Below are positions 16,291-22,214 of a DNA stretch of 36,637 nucleotides, piece by piece. The stretch's first letter is position 1. Each line of letters opens with the position of its first letter. A program made the position numbers and the translations under genes. Below the pieces are notes generated by a model. It worked only from the letters and a program-made list of their open reading frames with translations, was not told the origin of the DNA and ran no database searches. The stretch is from a bacterium (GTDB lineage Bacteria > Bdellovibrionota_C > UBA2361 > SZUA-149 > JAGRAN01): assembly GCA_030431555.1 (NCBI GenBank), contig JAUIIP010000005.1:1-36637 (forward strand). Reading direction: 5' to 3'.

Positions 16291-16818
16291 GTGCGCACGC
16301 TGTGCGCTCGTGGCAGGATAGAAACATCATCTGCTGCTGCAGCCCGAGGTGCGAAACTAAGAGTGGCCTCCGAAAAAACAACTCCCCTGAAGCCCGGAAC
16401 CAGAGTTCGAGTGAATAGTCTCGAGAAGACTGCCGTAGTCGAAGAAGGACCTAATAGAAAAGGCATGTATCTGATTGCGCTGGGAGCAGTGACAATGTGG
16501 GCCCCTGCCTCCGACCTGCAGCCGCTTAAGCCCCCAAAGAAAACCTCCAGGCCGAGCGCACAGCCGACGCCTTCGTCAGGACGCGAGACTACGCTCAGCA
16601 TCGACTTGCATGGAATGAATCGGGAAGAAGCAACTGTCGCCCTGGAAGAATTGCTCGATCAGGCACTGCGCGCTGGAACTGACCGCCTGGAAGTAATCCA
16701 CGGAATCGGCAGCGGCGCAGTTAAAAATATCGTCCATCAGTATCTCGGCGCCTCACGCCACGTCCGCTCATATCGACTCGACGACACTAATCCGGGTACG
16801 ACCTGGGCTTACCTGTAG
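16291..16818 (+). CDS. Stand-alone KOW–Smr protein resembling the C-terminus of MutS2
   Basis: This 175-residue protein has two parts: a small beta-rich KOW-like segment (about 34–79, PGTRVRVNSLEKTAVVEEG through MWAPASDLQPL) and an Smr domain (about 100–175) with DLHG at 105–108 and HGIGSG at 137–142. The same pair ends MutS2, where Smr is a nuclease acting on collided ribosomes or branched DNA; the MutS ATPase part is missing here. Either it is a free-standing relative or a decayed MutS2. The GTG at 16291 has no Shine-Dalgarno; a GTG at 16363 is possible and would remove a basic lead without losing either domain. Confidence 0.8.
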   Translation: MRTLCARGRIETSSAAAARGAKLRVASEKTTPLKPGTRVRVNSLEKTAVVEEGPNRKGMYLIALGAVTMWAPASDLQPLKPPKKTSRPSAQPTPSSGRETTLSIDLHGMNREEATVALEELLDQALRAGTDRLEVIHGIGSGAVKNIVHQYLGASRHVRSYRLDDTNPGTTWAYL

Positions 16819-16897
16819 CTCGAACGATATTCCCACCAAAAGCCCGCAGATAGTTTGAACTAAGAGTTTTCATTATTCCTGTGGAGGTCTAAGCTTG

Positions 16898-16942
16898 ATG
16901 GGTATTAGCGAGATCGAACCTCTCTACTGTGCGAATGCTTAA
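16898..16942 (+). CDS. Possible 14-codon leader peptide upstream of pseudopilin A
   Basis: GTGGAGG (16881–16887) lies ten bases before an ATG that opens MGISEIEPLYCANA and stops at 16940–16942. The stop overlaps the first codons of the pseudopilin A frame (ATG 16935), an arrangement suited to translational coupling. The large gene itself has no Shine-Dalgarno, so this short frame could set its translation. It may equally be chance. Confidence 0.3.
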   Translation: MGISEIEPLYCANA

Positions 16943-18263
16943 TCACAATTCCCCAAATAGACGATCGCGCGGGATCACAATCGTCGAGATGGCGATAATT
17001 CTTCCGCTCGCACTTTTGTTGATAATAGGAATTATCGATTTCGGTAGAATCCTGGCGGTTCGGGGCGTGTTAACCGCCGGCGCTTACAACGGCTGCAATA
17101 CAGCATCCAAAGTCGTCGGATTAGAGCTAGATGGTCGTGCCTGCACTGATCTCGTCCCACCTAATCCACCTACTTGTGAGGACTCAACCCAGACTGCCAA
17201 TGCCGGGTTGATTAGCAGCGCACGAGACAAGGTGATTGCTAGAGCTAAGGAATTACCATTGGCGACCTTGCTCAGTGACGGAACGCCGAGCATGGCGGTG
17301 CTCACTGATACCTTTCATCTTCGTCCGGGCGAAAAGGAGTACTTAGACTCGAAGGGGGAGCTGCATCAACACTTTGACTGCAACTGTCGCGACAGAGTCA
17401 GCTCAAGTCCAGGCAATTGCCCAATATTTCCGCCTGCCGCACCGCCGGACCCTCCGGTTCCGTTTAACGGTTATGAACAGCTTAATTTCACCTGTCCGCA
17501 TCTAGTTGGCATGATTGCGGACGTAGACACTCTGATACCGGGTTTGGGTGAATTGCGAATCATGGGTCAAGCGGCCTGCTTTCGAGAAACCACTCTATCG
17601 GGCTCTTACCCGGCGTATACACCTCCGCCGCCAAGTACGACATCTTCAACCAGCACCACTTCGAGCTCGACGACTTCTTCGTCGGTCTCTTCCAGCTCCT
17701 CAAGCAGTTCAACGACATCAACAACCTCCACGACCCAGTCGTCAACCTCAACCACCAGCACGACGCAGTCTTCCACTTCTACAACGTCTTCGACACAATC
17801 TTCTACATCGACGACGTCAAGCACACAGTCGTCCACGTCAACTACGAGCACTACTCAGTCGTCGACTTCAACGACCTCAACTACTCAGTCTTCGACTTCG
17901 ACGACCAGCACTACACAGTCGTCGACATCAACTACTTCAACTACTCAGTCTTCGACTTCGACTACCAGCACGACACAGTCGTCGACATCAACTACTTCAA
18001 CTACTCAATCTTCGACTTCGACTACCAGCACGACCCAATCCTCGACTTCGACAACCTCGACTACCAGTTCAACCAGCAGCACAAGCAGCACCACAAGCTC
18101 CAGTTCGTCGACAACTTCGACGAGTACGGCGTGCTTTCACTATAGTGCTGGAGGAGATGATAATCCGGATTGTAACGGCGCGATGGACAATGACGACTGC
18201 CAGAGACTCTGTGGACTCCCAGTATTCCTTGGCTGCAGTTGCGTGGGCGGCCCGGGGGGTTAG
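16935..18263 (+). CDS. Pseudopilin A: TadE-like protein with Ser/Thr/Gln mucin-like stalk and Cys-rich tip
   Basis: About 442 residues; a GTG two codons upstream (16929) is also possible, and residue numbers here count from it. A short basic leader ends in RSRG|ITIVE, a type IV-like prepilin site (Gly15, Glu20), followed by the hydrophobic TadE helix MAIILPLALLLIIGIIDFGR. Residues 50–230 form a head with cysteines at 56, 72, 83, 151, 153, 164, 189 and 217. After YTPPPP comes a 165-residue stalk of Ser, Thr and Gln (236–400) with eleven exact 10-residue units, then a 44-residue tip with six cysteines and a Gly-rich end. TadE minor pilins are normally about 150–200 residues, so stalk and tip are additions. 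The head is about 60% identical by eye to A' at 20469. Surface fibre or adhesin component is my inference. Confidence 0.8.
   Translation: MLNHNSPNRRSRGITIVEMAIILPLALLLIIGIIDFGRILAVRGVLTAGAYNGCNTASKVVGLELDGRACTDLVPPNPPTCEDSTQTANAGLISSARDKVIARAKELPLATLLSDGTPSMAVLTDTFHLRPGEKEYLDSKGELHQHFDCNCRDRVSSSPGNCPIFPPAAPPDPPVPFNGYEQLNFTCPHLVGMIADVDTLIPGLGELRIMGQAACFRETTLSGSYPAYTPPPPSTTSSTSTTSSSTTSSSVSSSSSSSSTTSTTSTTQSSTSTTSTTQSSTSTTSSTQSSTSTTSSTQSSTSTTSTTQSSTSTTSTTQSSTSTTSTTQSSTSTTSTTQSSTSTTSTTQSSTSTTSTTQSSTSTTSTTQSSTSTTSTTSSTSSTSSTTSSSSSTTSTSTACFHYSAGGDDNPDCNGAMDNDDCQRLCGLPVFLGCSCVGGPGG
17736..18065 (+). repeat. Eleven 30-bp in-frame tandem units encoding a TQSSTSTT-based decapeptide
   Basis: The Gln codon recurs at 17736 and then every 30 bases to 18036 without exception, each unit encoding QSSTSTTSTT or a one-residue variant. 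Units 6–10 also match at 60 bp: the stretches at 17881, 17941 and 18001 differ by only a few bases. Flanking Ser/Thr sequence (17634–18128) is irregular. Serine is written with TCG, TCA, TCT, TCC and AGC. The 60-bp identity points to recent duplication by slippage or recombination. Confidence 0.95.
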
Positions 18264-18558
18264 GACGCCGCGCGGCAGCAGGGCCTTAAACACCTGTACA
18301 GATTTGAACAGCTTCAACTAAAGTGAAGCTAATTCGGCGTCGATAGCATCTATAGCAACAGTGAATAAGACAAGAAATACGAACAATTTTGTGCATTATT
18401 CTTATCGGATGTTCAATTTTGTGCTATTCTTGTAAGGAAAGAAGTTGTGCAGGGTGGTCCTTCCCTGCTTCAGGTGCGGTGGATTAATCAACATATCTAG
18501 TTTTTAACCGAGACCTCTCGGGTTAACTCTCGAGGGTACTCTGTCAGGAGGTTTTCTA
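18264..18558. promoter_or_regulatory. Intergenic leader of pseudopilin B with tandem 30-bp-spaced direct repeats
   Basis: There is no gene here. A 7-bp hairpin AGCTTCA-loop-TGAAGCT (18310–18330) may weakly end transcription of A. CAATTTTGTGC followed by TATTCTT-like sequence occurs at 18384 and again at 18414, exactly 30 bases apart or nearly three helical turns, which suits a pair of protein-binding sites or duplicated promoter elements. A GCAGGG...CCCTGC hairpin follows near 18448. AGGAGG at 18545–18550 is the ribosome site of B. Confidence 0.45.
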
Positions 18559-19164
18559 ATGGCCCTCAGCCGCTATCCATTTTGTCGACGACGCAACAGC
18601 GAAGACGGCGTAGCTCTTGTAGAATTTGCAATTATGTCGCCCTTCTTGGTCGCCTTGCTTGTAGGCATCATCGAGTTGGGAATGCTCCTCGATCAGTATC
18701 TGCACGTGGTGAACATCGCCCGTGACTCTGCCAGGCTTGCAGTTCAAATCGTCAACCACGAACAAAATCAGCCTTGCACGGTGACTTACGGCACGCCTTG
18801 CTCGCAGACAAATGCTAGCATTGCACATCAGCGTGCCTGGTATTTGCTCCAATATATGGCGCCTGACTTAGACCTCGGTGGAACGGGCGATCCGCAGCTC
18901 AGCACCACTTCCAACCTGTTCGTTGACGGCAGCGGCACTGGTCAGGACCAGACAATACGATTTAGCGTAAATGGTGAATTCGTAGCCTTAAACGGCGTCA
19001 GATTGCCAGTCAGCGTCCAAGCCACCGGTGGCTACCGCGCTATCGGTGCAGGCGGCAGCGGCAGTGGCGGAAGTGGCGGCGGCGGCTACAGCGTTCCGCG
19101 GGACGATCTCGAGGATCTTTGGTTGGAGATCTTCAGATTGAGCCATCCGTCGATGACCAAGTAG
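18559..19164 (+). CDS. Pseudopilin B: short TadE-like protein with Gly-rich tail
   Basis: This 201-residue protein has an excellent ribosome site (AGGAGG, eight bases before ATG). Its basic leader MALSRYPFCRRRNSEDG precedes VALVE, a prepilin-like G|xxxxE site at residues 18–23, then the TadE helix FAIMSPFLVALLVGIIELGM. The mature head (45–160) shows LDQYLHVVNIARDSARLAVQ and two cysteines, CTVTYGTPC. A Gly/Ser run (about 165–178) leads to a charged amphipathic tail, DDLEDLWLEIFRL. It is paralogous to B' at 19516, with closely similar helices and head. In Tad systems TadE and TadF are membrane pseudopilins needed for Flp fibre assembly; that role is assigned by family, not shown. Confidence 0.82.
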   Translation: MALSRYPFCRRRNSEDGVALVEFAIMSPFLVALLVGIIELGMLLDQYLHVVNIARDSARLAVQIVNHEQNQPCTVTYGTPCSQTNASIAHQRAWYLLQYMAPDLDLGGTGDPQLSTTSNLFVDGSGTGQDQTIRFSVNGEFVALNGVRLPVSVQATGGYRAIGAGGSGSGGSGGGGYSVPRDDLEDLWLEIFRLSHPSMTK

Positions 19165-19515
19165 GCTCTAGGAGAAAGCCCTAGGCGCTGATCCAATTCG
19201 ATCAGGAACGAACTAAATCAAACTGCTTCGACGAGGTGGACACATCCCATAACGCCTTGTAATCACTGCATAAAATTTTTCTTTAAATTTATGCATAAAA
19301 CCCTGAAGCAAAGTGCCCAATTCTGTCGACTATGAGTATGGAGAGGAAGACTCTCCAGTGTGCGACTTAATTACCAGCTCTTTTCTTGGTGTTTTCGGAA
19401 GTTGTTGGCGGTCAAACGACCCAGGTGGGGTGGATGCAAAACCAGGAAGCAGCGGTGTAACGCGAGCGAGAGGAATCGCAGCGGGGCACTTAGACTTCGG
19501 TTGGGTAACTTTAGA
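19165..19515 (+). promoter_or_regulatory. Long intergenic region with local hairpins ahead of pseudopilin B'
   Basis: These 351 bases hold no supported gene. An AT-rich inverted repeat (TGCATAAA...TTTATGCA, about 19267–19297) precedes a GGAGAG-GAAGA-CTCTCC hairpin (19340–19356) inside GTCG...CGAC arms (19325–19328, 19363–19366). A GC-rich stretch to about 19495 follows, with GATGCAAAACCAGG and AGCGGTGTAACGCGAGC. An open frame runs in from 19360 but has no pilin signal until the ATG at 19516, so I read this as an untranslated leader. B' has no good Shine-Dalgarno. Confidence 0.4.
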
Positions 19516-20184
19516 ATGAATTCAGACAACATACATATTCACGGGCGCAGCTCAGAGCGAGGAACAGCCCTCGTTGAATTTGCGATAATGGCCCCGTTTC
19601 TAGTTTTCTTTTTAACAATGCTGATTCGCATGGGCTTTATCATGGAGCAGTACCTGCACGTGGTGAACATTTCGCGCGATGCAGCGCGCCAAGCAGTCCA
19701 GATCGTGAACCACGAAGCCAACCAATCCTGCGTAGTTACCGAGACTTCTACCGCCGGATGCCCGATTACCAACGGCTTCGTTCCTCACGTAAGAGCTTGG
19801 TATCTGCTCTCTGAATTTGCGCCGGATCTTGATCTGAGCACAGTTAACACTAACTCGCTGCTCACGATGGACGGCAGCGGAACAGGCTCAGATCAGACTG
19901 TTCGTTTCCAAATTAGCGGTGACTTTCTCGGCATCGGCTCGATTCCAGTCCCGATTAGCGTCCAAGCAACCGGTGGATACCGGGTGATTGGCGCAGGCGG
20001 CGGCGGCGGCGGTGGTAAAGGCGGCGGCGGCTTGGGTTACGGTCGTGACGGTATCAATGAAATCAAAGACGATTGGGGCGACGGTGTCTATATGGACGAC
20101 ATGTACGTTCTCAAAGGAGCCGACCAGCAGGCCCAAGGCGCGAGCAAACAGGTAGTTGAAACAGTGGTGGTGATGACCCCTTGA
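19516..20184 (+). CDS. Pseudopilin B': second short TadE-like protein with Gly-rich tail
   Basis: The protein is 222 residues from the ATG at 19516, chosen because it gives a leader of the same length as in B; the longer frame from 19360 reads Arg/Lys-rich noise. SERG|TALVE is the prepilin-like site, followed by FAIMAPFLVFFLTMLIRMGF and MEQYLHVVNISRDAARQAVQ. The head ends in the Gly/Lys-rich GAGGGGGGGKGGGG (about 160–173), and an acidic tail DDWGDGVYMDDMYVLKG has no counterpart in B. An unusual Arg-Met pair interrupts the membrane helix where B has Ile-Glu-Leu. An intrinsic terminator follows the gene at 20235. TadE-like structural role by homology to B. Confidence 0.8.
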   Translation: MNSDNIHIHGRSSERGTALVEFAIMAPFLVFFLTMLIRMGFIMEQYLHVVNISRDAARQAVQIVNHEANQSCVVTETSTAGCPITNGFVPHVRAWYLLSEFAPDLDLSTVNTNSLLTMDGSGTGSDQTVRFQISGDFLGIGSIPVPISVQATGGYRVIGAGGGGGGGKGGGGLGYGRDGINEIKDDWGDGVYMDDMYVLKGADQQAQGASKQVVETVVVMTP

Positions 20185-20234
20185 TAGGCGCTGCTGCGCA
20201 TGAATTTTTAATCTGCCTTTAGTGGATAATCTTG

Positions 20235-20264
20235 AAAGGGTGCCTGATTAGCGGCACCCTTTTT
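20235..20264 (+). terminator. Intrinsic terminator after pseudopilin B'
   Basis: AAAGGGTGCC (20235–20244) pairs perfectly with GGCACCCTTT (20253–20262), with an 8-base loop and a T-run. It separates the A–B–B' part from the A'–vWA part. A consensus TATAAT follows at 20267–20272 but has no well-placed -35 partner. Confidence 0.9.
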
Positions 20265-20468
20265 GTTATAATTTGGAGTAAGATAGGTGGTTTGACGAAT
20301 GGTTTTCGGAAATCGCAAATGACCAGCTAGGTTTTCTGCAGACAAAAGTTGCCAATCGCCAAATCAGCATGAAATAGTTATTGTGATGCCGGGACTTTCC
20401 ACTAAATTCCCGTGTCTTCGCGACGTGTGGAGGATCGCGACTTAACATAGCGAAAACCGCTTCTTGTG

Positions 20469-22196
20469 ATGGTGAACGAAGACCAGCCAGTCAATAAACG
20501 CGCCTGCGCGAGCAGGCTTAGGCTGGGTTCATCCTGCGAATCGGGTATTACGATGGTCGAGATGTCGATCGTCCTGATTGTCCTCCTGTTAATCCTCCTC
20601 GGAATTATCGACTTCGGCCGCGTTCTGGCGGTGCGAGGTATCCTGACGACAGGTGCTTATAACGGCTGCAACGTCGCAGCGAAGGTTCCCGGCTTGGAGC
20701 TCGACGACAGGGCCTGCGGCGCGCAAGTACCGCCAAACCCGCCGGGCTGTGATGACGAAATTCAGACAGGAAACGGAACTGGGACAGGAAACGTAGCCAA
20801 GCTGCAGGCAGCGCGCGACGCCGTGCTTGCCCGAGCCAAACAGCTTCCGCTCGCGACCCTGCTGACTGACGGCACAGACCCTGCGAACCCCGAAGAGAGC
20901 ATGGCAGTGCTTACAGATGTAATGCACCTTCGCCCAGGTGACCCGGCGATGAACGACTCGCAGGGAGACGAGTTTCGCCACTTCGACTGTGCCTGCGAGG
21001 ATCGGGTGATGACGAATCCTCCTAACTGCCCTGGGCTGGGAGACCCGCCGCATGGCTTTAACGGATTTGAGAACCTTAACTTTGATTGCCCGCATATCGT
21101 TGCGATGCGCGCGGACGTTCAGACACTTATCCCCGGAATCGGCCCGCTGCGGGTAGAAGGTCGAGCAGCCTGCTTCCGAGAAGTAACGCTGACAGGCTCC
21201 TTCCCGGCCTACACTCCACCGCCGCCGACAACGACTTCGTCGACTAGCACCACCAGCACTTCGTCTTCCTCGCAGTCCAGCTCGTCTACGACTACGACTA
21301 GCTCGACATCGACCACGACAAGCACGACTTCGAGCACCACCAGCAGCACGTCATCAACGACGAGCACAACCAGCTCGACCAGCACGACTACTTCAACGAC
21401 AAGCTCCACGACCTCAACTACCTCGACTACGAGCACGACGAGCACGACAAGCACAACTACCAGCACAACAAGCACCAGCACCTCGACTACGAGCACGACA
21501 AGCACAACTACGTCGACGACCAGTTCTACGAGTTCTACCAGCTCGACCACATCGAGCTCGACGTCGACATCATCGACTACTTCAACTAGTCAGTCGTCCA
21601 GTTCGAGCACGTCGAGCACCTCAAGCACTCAGTCTTCGACTTCGAGCACATCGACTACTCAGTCATCCAGCTCCAGCACGTCGACTACCCAGTCTTCGAC
21701 TTCAAGCACATCGAGTACTCAGTCCTCGACTTCGAGCACATCGACTACTCAATCTTCGACTTCAAGTACATCAAGCACGCAGTCATCGACTTCGAGCACC
21801 TCCAGCTCACAATCATCAACGTCGAGCACCTCGTCCTCGCAGTCATCGTCTTCGTCAACTTCATCGAGTCAGTCGTCCAGCTCTTCAACATCGACTTCGC
21901 AGTCGTCCAGCTCGACCACCTCGAGCAGTATGTCGTCGAGTTCGAGCACTAGCACTACTAGCTCCACAACTTCTTCGACGACGACTTCGAGTTCTACAAC
22001 CAGTTCGTCGAGCACAACTTCATCGAGTGTTTCTAGTTCCAGCTCCACTACTTCCACCAGTGTCTCGTCGACATCATCCACCTCTTGTTCGGATCCATGC
22101 GGAGCTACCGGCCCGCTTGATTGCGGAACCGGAGGCTGTCTGCTGCCAAACTGGAACCCCTTAAGCTGTAGATGTGAAGCCGGCGGAGGCGGATAA
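20469..22196 (+). CDS. Pseudopilin A': TadE-like protein with a very long Ser/Thr stalk and Cys-rich tip
   Basis: About 575 residues from ATG 20469 (GTG 20466 directly before; residue numbers count from the GTG). ESG|ITMVE is the prepilin-like site (Gly27, Glu32), then SIVLIVLLLILLGIIDFGR. The head (about 60–250) matches A closely: GAYNGCN, GLELDDRAC, LPLATLLTDGT, HFDCACEDR, LNFDCPH, LIPGIGPLRV and AACFRE, with the same eight cysteines. After YTPPPP a stalk of about 286 residues, almost only Ser and Thr, has irregular STTSTTS first and then a strict Gln-every-ten-residues pattern. The tip, 36 residues with six cysteines, differs from that of A. There is no Shine-Dalgarno next to the start; an orphan GTGGAGG lies at 20427–20433, as upstream of A. 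The vWA gene follows 18 bases later. Confidence 0.8.
   Translation: MVNEDQPVNKRACASRLRLGSSCESGITMVEMSIVLIVLLLILLGIIDFGRVLAVRGILTTGAYNGCNVAAKVPGLELDDRACGAQVPPNPPGCDDEIQTGNGTGTGNVAKLQAARDAVLARAKQLPLATLLTDGTDPANPEESMAVLTDVMHLRPGDPAMNDSQGDEFRHFDCACEDRVMTNPPNCPGLGDPPHGFNGFENLNFDCPHIVAMRADVQTLIPGIGPLRVEGRAACFREVTLTGSFPAYTPPPPTTTSSTSTTSTSSSSQSSSSTTTTSSTSTTTSTTSSTTSSTSSTTSTTSSTSTTTSTTSSTTSTTSTTSTTSTTSTTTSTTSTSTSTTSTTSTTTSTTSSTSSTSSTTSSSTSTSSTTSTSQSSSSSTSSTSSTQSSTSSTSTTQSSSSSTSTTQSSTSSTSSTQSSTSSTSTTQSSTSSTSSTQSSTSSTSSSQSSTSSTSSSQSSSSSTSSSQSSSSSTSTSQSSSSTTSSSMSSSSSTSTTSSTTSSTTTSSSTTSSSSTTSSSVSSSSSTTSTSVSSTSSTSCSDPCGATGPLDCGTGGCLLPNWNPLSCRCEAGGGG
21228..22085 (+). repeat. Ser/Thr low-complexity coding tract with a 30-bp period
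   Basis: This is 858 bases of nearly pure Ser/Thr codons. From 21630 to 21900 a Gln codon recurs every 30 bases (ten in register), the same decapeptide period as in A, although the units read QSSTSSTSST or QSSSSSTSSS and the nucleotide repeats are more diverged. The 5' part (to about 21590) is aperiodic with many TCGAC and AGCAC words. Confidence 0.9.
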
Positions 22197-22214
22197 ATTC
22201 ATGGAGGAACAATT

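Noticed and set aside
16203-16601. Leftward 132-residue frame opposite the Smr gene
   Set aside because: The rightward frame carries clear KOW and Smr motifs; this one shows nothing and uses rare composition.
17736-18065. 30-bp repeats considered as a CRISPR array
   Set aside because: Units are contiguous with no spacers, lie in frame in a coding sequence and no cas gene is near.
17548-18321. Arg/Leu/Gln-rich rightward open frame over the stalk of A
   Set aside because: It exists only because the Ser/Thr repeat has no stops in this frame; the prepilin start, head and tip are in the other frame.
19420-19515. Cyclic dinucleotide (GEMM) riboswitch before pseudopilin B'
   Set aside because: Only GATGCAAAACC resembles the core; the GGCAAACC and GAAA parts and the receptor loop are not present as required.
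21209-22081. Val/Glu/Leu-rich leftward open frames over the stalk of A' (and 17606–17851 over A)
   Set aside because: They are the reverse complement of Ser/Thr codons; no start sites, composition is a mirror artefact.
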